The notes beneath the pieces were generated by a model. That model was not told the DNA's origin. It saw nothing but the letters and a program-made list of their open reading frames with translations, and did not search any database. Source: a virus. From it: a stretch of DNA of 34,378 nucleotides. The stretch spans positions 1-34,378 of the IMG/VR virus record IMGVR_UViG_3300021961_000316, one strand, 5' to 3'. This document shows, in pieces, positions 14,535 through 23,737 of this stretch. Each line of letters starts with the position of its first letter. Position 1 is the first letter of the stretch. The translations under genes were made by a program, and so were the position numbers.

Positions 14535-15559
14535 TGGCCACCGCACCCGTCTCCCGCAGGCTGAACCTGACCCGCGACCAGCTCGCGGCGTTCCTGACTG
14601 ACCAGCAGCAGATCAGACAGTTTGAGCTGCTGTTTGCTGTGGTGGACGAGCTGCAGGTCATCACCGGCACCGACTTCGAGTACCAAGCAGACACGGCAGC
14701 GGCCACGGCCAACGAGGCGCTGGCTCAGATCAGTCGCTTGGCGCAGGACACGGCGGTCGATGATGCCGTGCTGAATGCAAAGGTCCAGCAGGCACTGGAT
14801 GCCATTCCAAGGCTGGCCCAAGTGCTCAATCTGCTGGCTCTTGCGCCAGTAGAGCAGCACAACAACTCGGTCACCACCGACTACATCGACTTCAACACCA
14901 ATGCGCCTGATCCGGCCACCAAGGTCGGCAGGCTGCACTGGAACGGAGGCTACACACTCAACCTGGACATGACGCCAAACGTCAACCAGTCCATTGGAGA
15001 GTCGCAGTACTACTACATCAAGGCCTCGGCAACCATTGCCAAAGGGCAACTGGTGGTGTTCGACGGGTCTGTCGGCTCCTCTGGAGTGCTTAAAGGCAAG
15101 CCTGCCACCGCATTGACAAATGGCCAGCTCGTCATGGGAGTGGCAGCCGAGGCGATTGCCAACAACGATTTTGGACTTGTCTCCAGCTTTGGACTCGTGC
15201 GAGGCTTCAACACCACTGGCACACCATACGGCGAGACATGGGTAGATGGCGACATCCTCTACTACAACCCATCATTTGCTGGCGGCCTGACAAAGAATCT
15301 GCCTCAAGCACCGACCCCTCATGTGGTGGTTGCGGCTGTGGTCAATGCTGCCACTGCAGGCTCTGGTTCTGTCTTTGTCAGGGTACAGGCCGAACCACTG
15401 GTCAGCCAACTCTCTGACGTTTACGCTCCAGCACCTTCCACAAACGACGTTCTTCTCTACGATGGCGTCCAGCAGCGCTGGGAAAGTGGTCCACTGACGT
15501 CAGCGGCGCTCCCTGCGTTTGTCAAATCTAACCTGGTGCTCACATGGCTTTCGATGTAA
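14534..15559 (+). CDS. Tail structural protein in the needle position (putative)
   Basis: A 341-residue protein with a helical N-terminal third (residues 1-115, Gln/Ala/Leu-rich, coiled-coil-like) and a beta-rich C-terminal part. The latter contains KASATIAKGQLVVFDGSVGS, a VFD-type beta domain seen in phage decoration and fibre proteins. In P22 the gene after gp10 is gp26, the coiled-coil tail needle that plugs the capsid. Position and the helical N-terminus fit an analogous plug or a fibre, but the C-terminal domain differs from gp26. It is coupled to gp10-like by TGATG. Confidence 0.6.
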   Translation: MATAPVSRRLNLTRDQLAAFLTDQQQIRQFELLFAVVDELQVITGTDFEYQADTAAATANEALAQISRLAQDTAVDDAVLNAKVQQALDAIPRLAQVLNLLALAPVEQHNNSVTTDYIDFNTNAPDPATKVGRLHWNGGYTLNLDMTPNVNQSIGESQYYYIKASATIAKGQLVVFDGSVGSSGVLKGKPATALTNGQLVMGVAAEAIANNDFGLVSSFGLVRGFNTTGTPYGETWVDGDILYYNPSFAGGLTKNLPQAPTPHVVVAAVVNAATAGSGSVFVRVQAEPLVSQLSDVYAPAPSTNDVLLYDGVQQRWESGPLTSAALPAFVKSNLVLTWLSM

Positions 15560-15879
15560 TCACACCCACCAAGCTGGGCCAGGCGGCAATCACCACTGGC
15601 GTAACAACGCTCTACACTGTCCCGGCCAGCACCCGCACGCTGCTTAAAGAGTTCAGCATCGCCAACACGACGGCGGCGGCCATCAACGTGCGCGTGTTCT
15701 TGGTTCCTGCAGCAGGCACTGCTGCCACGACAAACGCCTTCCTGTATGACGTTTCCGTGCCTGCAAACAATGCCTTGCAGTACAACGGTGTGCAGGTCAT
15801 GAATGCAGCCGAAACCATCCAAATCCAGGCGGCATCTACTGGCCTGACAATCACAGCAAGCGGCGCAGAGGCCGTGTAA
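15544..15879 (+). CDS. Small beta-sandwich virion protein, copy 1 of a paralogous pair
   Basis: A 111-residue protein predicted to be all-beta (Thr/Val/Ala-rich alternating pattern) with no helices longer than a turn. Shared landmarks with the next gene are TT-x-YT near residue 22, K-x-F then NT..AA, V.LV followed by a Gly-rich turn, a VP turn, and a final LTI.ASG. The two are clearly diverged tandem duplicates of equal length. The ATG lies 16 nt inside the preceding gene. Probably a surface decoration or tail accessory protein; no catalytic motif. Confidence 0.65.
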   Translation: MAFDVITPTKLGQAAITTGVTTLYTVPASTRTLLKEFSIANTTAAAINVRVFLVPAAGTAATTNAFLYDVSVPANNALQYNGVQVMNAAETIQIQAASTGLTITASGAEAV

Positions 15880-15888
15880 GGAGAAACC

Positions 15889-16224
15889 ATGACCGTCATC
15901 ATCAAAGTGCTAATCCCTGCTAAGCAGGCCGAGAACAGCCAGACCACGCAGTACACGGCCACCAACTGCAAGGCCATCATTGACAAGTTCACTGCCACCA
16001 ACACGAGCGCAGCAAATGTGACCATTAGCGTCAATCTGGTGACCAGTGGCGGCAGTGCAGGCACGAGCAACTTGATCGTGGATACCCGCAGCATCGTACC
16101 GGATGAGACATACACTTTCCCAGAACTGGTTGGCCAGGCGCTTGAGTCTGGGAGTTTTATTTCCACCATCGCCAGCGCAGCCACATCGTTGACAATCCGC
16201 GCATCTGGCCGCGAGATCACCTGA
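15889..16224 (+). CDS. Small beta-sandwich virion protein, copy 2 of a paralogous pair
   Basis: A 111-residue protein with the same length and beta pattern as the gene before it (TTQYT, IIDKFTATNTSAANVTISVNLV, SIVPDETY, SLTIRASG). It has its own good ribosome-binding site, AAGGAG, 5 nt before ATG 15889. An Ig-like or jelly-roll fold is likely. Two copies kept side by side suggest either a heteromeric complex or a decoration site with two related subunits. Function inferred from context only. Confidence 0.65.
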   Translation: MTVIIKVLIPAKQAENSQTTQYTATNCKAIIDKFTATNTSAANVTISVNLVTSGGSAGTSNLIVDTRSIVPDETYTFPELVGQALESGSFISTIASAATSLTIRASGREIT

Positions 16225-16236
16225 TAGGAGTAAGAC

Positions 16237-16644
16237 ATGGACTACGCAAAGATGCCGAAGATGATGATTTCTGGGTTTGGTGGCATTCCTTACGATGAAG
16301 AGTTCCTGACCACAGCCGAGAACAAAAAGAACACCCAGGTCGCCATCGACGACTGGATGCTCGGCCCTGAAAACCCGAGCAACGAGCCGACCGCCAACAA
16401 GACTTTCTGGGTTGCCGTCGGCAAGGCCATGCAGTGCGACGAGAAAGAGGCCCGTCGGCGGCGCTGCTCGAACTGCGAGTACTACGACAACTCGGTCGAG
16501 ATGCAGCTCAAGATGGAGCGCATCCCACGCAATGAGTGGGACACGGATGCAGGCTTTAGGGGCTACTGCGAAAAGCTGGAGTTCATCTGCCACGACCTGC
16601 GCGTCTGCCAGGCTTGGGAAGAGCGCGAAGACGAAGAAGATTGA
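16237..16644 (+). CDS. Hypothetical cysteine-rich protein
   Basis: A 135-residue acidic protein. An N-terminal stretch (ISGFGGIPYDEEFLTTAENK) is followed by RRRRCSNCEYYDN near residues 69-81, then cysteines in GYCEK, FICHD and RVCQAW. The C-x2-C ... C ... C ... C-x-x-W spacing suggests a structural zinc site. ATAGGAG lies upstream of the ATG. Two early minus-strand proteins carry similar Cys modules. No function is known for this protein in late clusters. The Asp/Glu-rich end (EEREDEED) is striking. Confidence 0.6.
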   Translation: MDYAKMPKMMISGFGGIPYDEEFLTTAENKKNTQVAIDDWMLGPENPSNEPTANKTFWVAVGKAMQCDEKEARRRRCSNCEYYDNSVEMQLKMERIPRNEWDTDAGFRGYCEKLEFICHDLRVCQAWEEREDEED

Positions 16645-16647
16645 CGG

Positions 16648-17172
16648 ATGGTTGAAATGTGGGAAAATGCAGTCGCTGAGCCTATCGAGCCGCCAGCAGC
16701 TCACCCTGAACAGGAGCTGCGCATGACTGGTGTCGATTGGCTGAAGGAGAACCTGCAAAGGTCTCTTGCGCTTCCTGCGCAAGCCGTCGAGTGGCTGCTC
16801 ATGCTCTATGGTGCCATTCAGGTCTTTGACGATGTGGCCGACGGTGATCCAGTCGAGCGCGAAGACCTCAATGCAGTCATCTGGAACAGCCTGGTTGGCA
16901 TGGGCCAGAATGCATTCTGGCAGGCAAACGCACCCACACTCTCTCCCATCGTGGCCTCCATGATTCTCAAATGGCAGGCATCTGACCAAGCCGAGCGAGC
17001 AGGCAAGGCCGACGCAAAATCATTTGTCTGGCGTGCAGGATACTATGACGTTGTGCTGATCGCTGTGGCGCTGTGCCACGGCACTCAGCGTGCTACAGAA
17101 GCGGCGTCTCAAGTCATGGAACTGTATGGCGAGACGCTCGAAGATTACATCAAGGAGTTTAGCCATGCCTGA
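16648..17172 (+). CDS. Hypothetical helical late protein
   Basis: Up to 174 residues. An internal ATG at 16723 has a better ribosome-binding site (CAGGAG) and would give 149 residues, so the start is uncertain. The sequence is mostly helical, with WLLMLYGAIQVFDDVADGD in the middle and a hydrophobic segment YYDVVLIAVALCHGTQ near residues 131-146. It lies just before the ejection-type genes and overlaps the next start by 8 nt. It may be a chaperone for, or component of, the ejection apparatus; in P22 a small protein, gp14, occupies this place. No sequence link to gp14 can be claimed. Confidence 0.6.
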   Translation: MVEMWENAVAEPIEPPAAHPEQELRMTGVDWLKENLQRSLALPAQAVEWLLMLYGAIQVFDDVADGDPVEREDLNAVIWNSLVGMGQNAFWQANAPTLSPIVASMILKWQASDQAERAGKADAKSFVWRAGYYDVVLIAVALCHGTQRATEAASQVMELYGETLEDYIKEFSHA

Positions 17173-17896
17173 TCCAGTAACTGGCTTAATCGTTGGAGGC
17201 TCTCAACTGATCGGCGGCATGATGCAGGCCGATGCAGCAAGCGAGGCCGCAGGTATTCAAGCAGGAGCAGCAGAAGCTGGCATGGCAGAGCAGCGCAGGC
17301 AGTTTGATGCCTTGCAGGCCTTGCTCAAGCCTTACCAAGAGGCAGGCCTTCCAGCACTGGCTCAGCAGCAGGCGCTGCTTGGCCTGCAAGGCCCAGAAGC
17401 AGAGCAGGCGGCCATTGAGCGCATCCGAGGTGGAGAGACATTCCAAGCACTTGCCGGACAGGGCGAGGAAGCCCTGTTGCAGCGTGCCTCTGCCACTGGT
17501 GGGCTGCGTGGTGGCAACATCCAGGCCGCACTGGCTCAGTTCCGGCCACAGCTTCTGTCCAGCCTCATCGAGCAGCAATACGGACGTCTTGGCGGCATGA
17601 CTACGTTGGGCCAGCGGTCTGCTGCCGGTGTCGGCGCTGCAGGCATGGAGACAGGCTCCAACATCAGCAATCTACTGGCCCAGCAGGGCGCAGCCCGTGC
17701 TGGTGGCGAGCTGGGAGAGGCCAAAGCCTATGGCCAACTCTTGAATATTCCAGCTCAGATGGCTGGCATGAGGGCTGGTGGTGGTGGCGGTGGCTTTGGT
17801 GGACTACAGGCAGCATTTTCACAGACGGCACTTGGCGGCTCAGGTTTTGGCACCGGCTTGGCCTACGGAAATCAAGACCTTGGGGCTTACTTCTAA
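17165..17896 (+). CDS. DNA ejection / internal virion protein 1 (gp7/gp20-like)
   Basis: A 243-residue protein starting at ATG 17165 (AAGGAG upstream). It begins with a small-residue helix GLIVGGSQLIGGMMQADAAS, followed by Ala/Gln-rich helices and a Gly-rich end (RAGGGGGGFGGLQ). This composition, and the first place in a run of three large Ala/Gln-rich proteins between neck and tailspike genes, match P22 gp7/gp20/gp16, which leave the capsid first and form a conduit through the host envelope. The glycine-zipper-like N-terminus could insert in membrane. The assignment is by context and composition. Confidence 0.72.
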   Translation: MPDPVTGLIVGGSQLIGGMMQADAASEAAGIQAGAAEAGMAEQRRQFDALQALLKPYQEAGLPALAQQQALLGLQGPEAEQAAIERIRGGETFQALAGQGEEALLQRASATGGLRGGNIQAALAQFRPQLLSSLIEQQYGRLGGMTTLGQRSAAGVGAAGMETGSNISNLLAQQGAARAGGELGEAKAYGQLLNIPAQMAGMRAGGGGGGFGGLQAAFSQTALGGSGFGTGLAYGNQDLGAYF

Positions 17897-17905
17897 GGAC
17901 GACTC

Positions 17906-19588
17906 ATGGCAATCAATCCACTACAACAGCCGATCAACTACGCAGTTGAGGTTCAAAGCCCGTTTGAGGCAGCAATCAGCGGAGTCAAACTTGGTGCTGG
18001 CCTAGAAGAACTCGAGGTCGCAAGGCAGAAGCGTGCTATGGAGGCGCAGCAACTACAAGCCGCGCAGGCACAGCAACGTCAGTTCCAGTCTAACCTTAAC
18101 TCGTTCTTTGCAAAGCCAGCAGCCGAGCGCACGTTCGAAGAACTGCAACCTTTGCTGGTCGGCGCGAACAAGCAGCAGTTTGATGCCTTGAAGCTGGTCG
18201 GCGAGAACATGAGCAAGGAAAGGCTCGACTCATCGAAGAGATTCACATCGCAGGTGCTGCTGGCATTTGAGGCCAATCCTGAAACAGCGAAGACGCTGAT
18301 TCAAGAGCGCATCAACGCTGAGACCGACCCTGGCCAGAAGCGTGCATTCCAAGACATTCTGACCATTGCAAACCAAGACCCAAATCAAGCCGCAAGGCTT
18401 GTGGAGTCGCTTGGGGCTGGCACGTTTGGCGAAGACTGGTACAAGGGAATTACCGCTGTAAGAGCAGAGCGTAGGACTGCGGCCAGAGAGCCAGAAGAGC
18501 TGAAACGAATCACTGCTGCTGCAAACACAGCGGTCACTGAGTCACAGCTCAAGGTGCAAGAACTTCGCGCAAAACTTGAGGCAGAGCCAGATGTGGCAAT
18601 TCAAAGGCAGTTGGCCACACAATTAAAAGAGGCTGAAGTAGAAGAGAAAAAAGCGTTGGCCGCTAAGGCGTTCGCAGATGCTCGTGTCGCTGAAGGCACT
18701 GTTGCCACCAGGATTGGCAAGGCAGCAAGTGAGGCAGATGAAGCAGCAGTCAAGGCTAAATTTGCCGAGCAATTGGCACAAGCTGGACTTAATGAAAAAA
18801 CTTGGAATATCAAGAATCTGCAAAGTCAGATCAATGATCGGGCTGCAAAGCTAAATCTTGATAGGCAGACCACTGCGGCCACGGTCGCAGAGAAAATGTC
18901 CAGCATTCAGGCACGACTAACTGAAATCCCGCCAGAGGCCAGGAAGCTGATTAACGAGTCGGCCACTTTGGCGTCAACTTCAAAGCAAGCAGCGACGCAA
19001 TACAACGATCTTGCAAAGCGGATTGAGGCTGCAGAAGGCGGCAAGGGCGCGTTGACATCTGCCACAGAGTGGCTGGCGAAAGCTACTGGTTCACAAGATG
19101 CCTGGACACAAATCAGAAACGAATACACTAGGGTTAGAAATTCAGTGGCTATCAAGTCGCTGCCGCCTGGAGTTGCGACCGACAAGGACATTGAGCTGGC
19201 ACTGAAGGGCATTCCTCCTGAGAACGCCAACGCTGCCACCTTGGCGTCATTTCTGCGTGGCTCTGCAAAGCTGCAGGATATTGACTCGGCAATCAACAAT
19301 GCCAAAACAGACTGGCTATCTCAGAATAATGGCCTGTTGACCCGTGCAAAGGGCTCATTCATTGCTGGCGACTACGCAGCAAAACCTGGCGAGACATTTA
19401 ACGACTTTGCTCAGCGCATTGTTGGTGATGTGTCGCAAAAGTATCGTTCACCAGCGCAGATCGCAGAAGAACGACGACAGCAGGCTGTTGGCCAGATACC
19501 GACTACTGCTGCACCAGCAGCGGCACCAGCGGCCACGCCAGCAAGCGTCATGTCTCAAGCAGATGCAATCCTTCGCGGAGGTCGCTAA
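17906..19588 (+). CDS. DNA ejection / internal virion protein 2
   Basis: A 560-residue, largely alpha-helical, Gln/Ala/Glu-rich protein. Residues 30-70 (EELEVARQKRAMEAQQLQAA onwards) and about 185-320 look like long coiled coils, with few hydrophobic stretches and a Pro/Ala-rich linker near the end (TAAPAAAPAATPASVMSQ). It is the middle gene of the ejection trio. AAGGACG lies upstream of the ATG, and the next ATG follows the stop without a gap. It is expected to be packaged inside the head and delivered to the host periplasm with the DNA. Confidence 0.7.
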   Translation: MAINPLQQPINYAVEVQSPFEAAISGVKLGAGLEELEVARQKRAMEAQQLQAAQAQQRQFQSNLNSFFAKPAAERTFEELQPLLVGANKQQFDALKLVGENMSKERLDSSKRFTSQVLLAFEANPETAKTLIQERINAETDPGQKRAFQDILTIANQDPNQAARLVESLGAGTFGEDWYKGITAVRAERRTAAREPEELKRITAAANTAVTESQLKVQELRAKLEAEPDVAIQRQLATQLKEAEVEEKKALAAKAFADARVAEGTVATRIGKAASEADEAAVKAKFAEQLAQAGLNEKTWNIKNLQSQINDRAAKLNLDRQTTAATVAEKMSSIQARLTEIPPEARKLINESATLASTSKQAATQYNDLAKRIEAAEGGKGALTSATEWLAKATGSQDAWTQIRNEYTRVRNSVAIKSLPPGVATDKDIELALKGIPPENANAATLASFLRGSAKLQDIDSAINNAKTDWLSQNNGLLTRAKGSFIAGDYAAKPGETFNDFAQRIVGDVSQKYRSPAQIAEERRQQAVGQIPTTAAPAAAPAATPASVMSQADAILRGGR

Positions 19589-21667
19589 ATGGCAACCGCA
19601 CAAGAGTATGCAGCCTGGATTGTCAAGAACGCTGACAAGCAAGGAACTCCTGAGTTCGACACTGTTGCCCAGGCATATCAGTTTGCAAAGGCTCAAGAGA
19701 CCACGGCGACCACACAGGCGCAGATTGCACCGCCACCAACTACGCCAACACTTGGCCAGCAACTAATTGGGGCAGGCGAGACAGCATTGGCACTTGGCCC
19801 AGGGTCTGTTGCTGGCCTTATTGGCACGGTTGGCGGTACTGTTGGAGGTTTGGCACAGGAAATTCTTGGTGGGAGGTTTGGCACTGCTGAAGCGGCCAAA
19901 GCAGTTGAGCAAGCAGCGGCCAGAGGTGCACAGGCATTTTCAGCACCATTTCAGCCCAGCACTCCAGCAGGCCAAGAAATGACACAGTCTGCTGCACAGT
20001 TCTTGGCAACAGCAGTTCCTCCTGTTTTGCCGGTGGTTGCTGCGCCTGGCCAGTTGGTCCAGGCAACCAGGCTGGCTGCGCCTATCGTGCAAGCCACAGC
20101 TCGGCGTGGCGCAGCAGCCACCCAGCAGGCCGCACAGGCGGCAGGACAGGCCGTTGTTAAGCCAGTGCAGGCGGCCACCACTGCTGTGCGCGGAATGATT
20201 GCGCCGACTGAAGCAGCGCCAGTGCAAACAACTGTGCCAGCAATGGCAATGAAGGCGGCTCCGCTGGATGTGTTGGCCGATCCTGGCGTTCGTGCCAGAC
20301 CATCAGCAGCACCGCTTGATGTTGCAACCACGGGTAAGCGCGATCTTGTTCTGGATGCCATTGGAATTCCTCCAGAGTCTCGCAGGCTTGGGGCTCGCAC
20401 AGGCGACAAGAATCAGATCCAAACCGAGATCATGGTCAGCAAGCTCGAAGGCGCGCAACCCATGCGCGAACAGCTTGATCTGGAATCTCAGCGCTTGGCC
20501 GAATATGCGTCGGCCATTCAGCGCGACACTGGTGGCACTGCAGGGGCAACACCACTCATGCGTGGTGAGGCCATCAGCGCTCCTTTGGAGGGCTATCAGA
20601 ACTGGTACAACGACCAGATCAAGAGTCTGTACACGCAGGCCAATGAAGCTGCGGCTGGCCAAGGCGGCATTCGCTTAGACCGTCTGAAAGCCTATCTCAA
20701 CGAACCGGCCAACTTCAAGGGCGACGGTCGAACAGTTGCTCGTGACATGAGAAACGAGCTTGTGCGTCTTGGCGTCATGGACAAGAAAGGCAACTTGGCC
20801 GACATTGATGCTCAGACTGCGGAGCGCATCAGACAAGAGGCTAATCGGCTGTTCGACCCAACTAAGCCTCAAACCAAAAATGCAGTTGGTGGTGTTAAAG
20901 ACGCCATTGACGAGGATGTGCTTTCCGTCTTGCCTTCTGATGTTTACATGGATGCAAGAGCCAAGCGAACGCAGTACCGCACCATTTTTGAAGACCCAAA
21001 GGGCTTGGCGCAAATTTTGGATATCAGCGGCCCAGAGGGTGTAAATCGCGCAGTGGCATTGGATGTGTTGCCAGACAAGCTGGTGAACTACGCGGCAAAG
21101 AACACCGCGCAATTCAACAACATCATCCGCACACTTGAAACTCTGCCAACTCCAGAGCTTCAAGAGCTTGGCAAAAAAGCCCTGGCTGAAGTTCGTGCAC
21201 ATTTGGTCGAGAAGATGATCTCAAAGAACATTGATCCGACTGAAACTGCCCTGGGTGGTGCAGTTGTCTGGAAGGGCACAGACGACACTCTGAGTCGTCA
21301 GATGGCCCCGTACAGAGGAAAGACAAAACAACTGCTTGGAGATGAGCTTGCAGACCGTCTGGAGACTTTGCGTGTTGGTGCTCGCATTCTTCGGCCGTTT
21401 GACCCAAACCCAAGTGGCACAGCCACCACGGCATTGAACCTTCAAACAGAACTGTCAAAGAAGGCAATCACCGCTGCAGGTGGGCTGGTTGGCGCTGGCA
21501 TTGGAGCAGTCACTGGAGGTCCAGCAGGCGCAGCAGGTGGAGCACTTGCAGGCGCTTCCGGAGCCAAGAAAATCATCAGCGTTCGCCAGCAGCAAGCCAT
21601 TGATGAAGCCATCAAGAAATCTTTGCGTGCTCAGAAAAAGCCAAATCCACCAGCAGGAGGCTTTTGA
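19589..21667 (+). CDS. DNA ejection / internal virion protein 3 (gp16-like)
   Basis: A 692-residue protein, the largest of the trio. Residues 1-35 form a folded start (EYAAWIVKNADKQGTPEFDT). A long Ala/Pro/Gln/Thr-rich, low-complexity region with small-residue helices runs to about 220 (LGPGSVAGLIGTVGGTVGGL). A charged helical body follows, then a C-terminal glycine zipper (AAGGLVGAGIGAVTGGPAGA) before a basic tail. Glycine zippers are typical of proteins that form membrane channels, and the position fits P22 gp16, needed for DNA entry. No lytic transglycosylase motif was seen. Confidence 0.72.
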   Translation: MATAQEYAAWIVKNADKQGTPEFDTVAQAYQFAKAQETTATTQAQIAPPPTTPTLGQQLIGAGETALALGPGSVAGLIGTVGGTVGGLAQEILGGRFGTAEAAKAVEQAAARGAQAFSAPFQPSTPAGQEMTQSAAQFLATAVPPVLPVVAAPGQLVQATRLAAPIVQATARRGAAATQQAAQAAGQAVVKPVQAATTAVRGMIAPTEAAPVQTTVPAMAMKAAPLDVLADPGVRARPSAAPLDVATTGKRDLVLDAIGIPPESRRLGARTGDKNQIQTEIMVSKLEGAQPMREQLDLESQRLAEYASAIQRDTGGTAGATPLMRGEAISAPLEGYQNWYNDQIKSLYTQANEAAAGQGGIRLDRLKAYLNEPANFKGDGRTVARDMRNELVRLGVMDKKGNLADIDAQTAERIRQEANRLFDPTKPQTKNAVGGVKDAIDEDVLSVLPSDVYMDARAKRTQYRTIFEDPKGLAQILDISGPEGVNRAVALDVLPDKLVNYAAKNTAQFNNIIRTLETLPTPELQELGKKALAEVRAHLVEKMISKNIDPTETALGGAVVWKGTDDTLSRQMAPYRGKTKQLLGDELADRLETLRVGARILRPFDPNPSGTATTALNLQTELSKKAITAAGGLVGAGIGAVTGGPAGAAGGALAGASGAKKIISVRQQQAIDEAIKKSLRAQKKPNPPAGGF

Positions 21668-21668
21668 A

Positions 21669-21737
21669 ATGAAGCACTCAACGCATTGCCACCCGTGCAG
21701 CCTTGATAGACAATTCGACCAGGAGAACCAACAATGA
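21669..21737 (+). CDS. Possible 22-residue micro-ORF bridging ejection protein and tailspike
   Basis: The ATG lies one base after the previous stop, and the 22-codon frame (MKHSTHCHPCSLDRQFDQEN and QQ) ends in TGA overlapping the tailspike ATG as ATGA. It fills the whole gap, like the micro-ORF at 8732-8809. The tailspike ribosome-binding site (CAGGAGAACC) lies inside it. It may be a coupling leader rather than a functional peptide. Confidence 0.3.
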   Translation: MKHSTHCHPCSLDRQFDQENQQ

Positions 21738-23725
21738 GCGCACTCTCGATTCAAGTCCCATTCCCTGTCTTCCAGGACAGGGATGGGCAGCCATTGGAGA
21801 ACGGTTACGTCTGGATTGGCGTAGCCAACCTGAACCCGCAGACCAACCCGGTAGTGGCGTACTTTGACGCAGCCCTCACCATTCCAGCGCCTCAGCCTTT
21901 GCGCACGCTCAATGGATACATTTCACGCGCAGGCACACCAGCCCAGATCTACGTCGATGGCGTAAATTTCAGCATCCTGGTGCAGGACAGCAAAGGCTCA
22001 ATGGTCTACAACTTCCCAGACGGAACTGGCATCAGTCCGGATGCTTCTGGCGTTGTTTACAACCCACCATATACCGGGTCTACGCCAACCAACGTACAAA
22101 CCAAGTTGGCTGAGTCTTTGAATGCTGTTGATGATTTCGGCGCTGACAACACTGGAGCTACCAATACCACCACTGAACTACTTGCTTTCTACACCGCATG
22201 TATTGACACCGGTCGTCCGGGTCACATTCCGACAGGCACTTATTTAGTCACTCCAGGTGTGCTGAAATTTTACTCAGGCGGCGTAAATAAGCTATGGCCC
22301 AACATCACAACAGATGGTCACTACGCAGTGTTCTTTGATGTGGATGGCACTGGAAATATCAATGCGCCAATTATTGAGATCACCACGGTTCTTGCTAATA
22401 GCGCCAATCACCCAGCAATCTTGTCACAATATTGGCAAGGCGGCTCTCATGGTGGTCTTACTTTTCGAGACACCACGGGGCAAACTGCTGACCAAAGACA
22501 CGGTTTTTCTTTAACTGGTTTGTGGTTTACCAATTTTGGCGTAATAAGTGGTTTAGGTCTTCGCGGCAGCACTATTTATCAACCGCAAAATATGATAGGT
22601 GGCACAAACCCCGATCCTTGGTCTTGCGCCACGCTGTCGTTTGATGCAATTTTTGGCGAGAATAATGCAGGAAGAACCGTTACCAGTGAAAATGGTGTTG
22701 GTCTTGACTCATGGTTTATCAAGTTAGTTGGTTGCATTAACAATGCTTCTGGCGGATGGTACGGCGCAGGAACAGGGACGGTAATTGAGCAAATATCTGG
22801 CGCGGGTGTTGATGGTGGTCTTGGTTGGTTTTACGATGATGGCGCTGATTCAGGTAGCCCGTTTGGTGGCAACCGAATCACAATTGGCGTTGTTGAATGC
22901 GATGGCTGGCAACAGGGTTTCCGCATTAACAAGCTCACTGATTTTAACTTTACACAGTTTCGTTTTAACCATCGGTACAGCGCAGCAGCAGGCAAATACT
23001 GGCCTGAACGCTGTTTTGAAATTACGGCAGGCGCTGACCCTAGCATCCGCACCGGATACATCAATGCTTTTAACCGCATTGAATCAGGTGGAACACTTGC
23101 AGACCTCGGCAACTTTATGCAATGCAACAACTCAAGTTCGATTGCCGGACTTGTAGTGAATGTTGATTACGCAGACAACGGTGGCCTTGGTGTCACAGAC
23201 GCTTGGATTACGCAAAACAGCCAAATGTCCACAGCAATGTCAATCCGAGTATCTAGGTTGACAAAAGTGCTATGGGATTCTTTTAACAAGGGACTTTCTG
23301 ATGCACTTGGAAGTGCTGCTGCAACCCTTGTTCCAAACACTGGATGGGGAACATCAGCGGCCAAGTTGACATTCAATGCTGCTCAAGTAGCCGCATCTTT
23401 GTCTACACAGTACGATCTTGCTACCAGCACTTATACAGCGCCTTACACTGGTTTGTATCAAGTTCAAGTTAATTTACCTTTAACTTGCGCTATTGGCACT
23501 CGCATTAGGACGGGTTTTTACACAACTGTTCAAGGCACTCAATGCGCCAAGGCAGAATACCAAGTTAATGCTGGTGTTCAAACATACAGCAACGTGGGTC
23601 AAGTTTATTTGAATCAAGGCGACACTGTTTTTGTGGTCGCTGACCAAAACACTGCTGCTGCCACGCTTGCCGCAACAGGTCTTCTCAATGCCGATGAAAC
23701 TCGGTTTGTTGTCATTCCACTTTAA
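21734..23725 (+). CDS. Tailspike with P22-type head-binding domain and beta-helix
   Basis: A 663-residue receptor-binding protein. Residues about 8-110 are the P22 tailspike head-binding domain (PFPVFQDRDGQPLENGYVW, then QTNPVVAYFDAALTIP, then NGYISRAGTPAQIYVDG), which attaches the trimer to the gp10-like hub. Near residue 134 the motif VDDFGADNTG begins a pectate-lyase-like beta-helix, likely the polysaccharide-binding or depolymerising part. Residues about 535-663 resemble a C1q/TNF-like jelly roll (TYTAPYTGLYQVQVNL, YLNQGDTVFVVAD), a common trimeric tip. From about 22,100, right after the head-binding domain, the DNA becomes AT-rich, marking an exchange of the receptor-binding part. Catalytic residues cannot be assigned by eye. 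Confidence 0.9.
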   Translation: MSALSIQVPFPVFQDRDGQPLENGYVWIGVANLNPQTNPVVAYFDAALTIPAPQPLRTLNGYISRAGTPAQIYVDGVNFSILVQDSKGSMVYNFPDGTGISPDASGVVYNPPYTGSTPTNVQTKLAESLNAVDDFGADNTGATNTTTELLAFYTACIDTGRPGHIPTGTYLVTPGVLKFYSGGVNKLWPNITTDGHYAVFFDVDGTGNINAPIIEITTVLANSANHPAILSQYWQGGSHGGLTFRDTTGQTADQRHGFSLTGLWFTNFGVISGLGLRGSTIYQPQNMIGGTNPDPWSCATLSFDAIFGENNAGRTVTSENGVGLDSWFIKLVGCINNASGGWYGAGTGTVIEQISGAGVDGGLGWFYDDGADSGSPFGGNRITIGVVECDGWQQGFRINKLTDFNFTQFRFNHRYSAAAGKYWPERCFEITAGADPSIRTGYINAFNRIESGGTLADLGNFMQCNNSSSIAGLVVNVDYADNGGLGVTDAWITQNSQMSTAMSIRVSRLTKVLWDSFNKGLSDALGSAAATLVPNTGWGTSAAKLTFNAAQVAASLSTQYDLATSTYTAPYTGLYQVQVNLPLTCAIGTRIRTGFYTTVQGTQCAKAEYQVNAGVQTYSNVGQVYLNQGDTVFVVADQNTAAATLAATGLLNADETRFVVIPL

Positions 23726-23737
23726 GGAGTAGAAATA

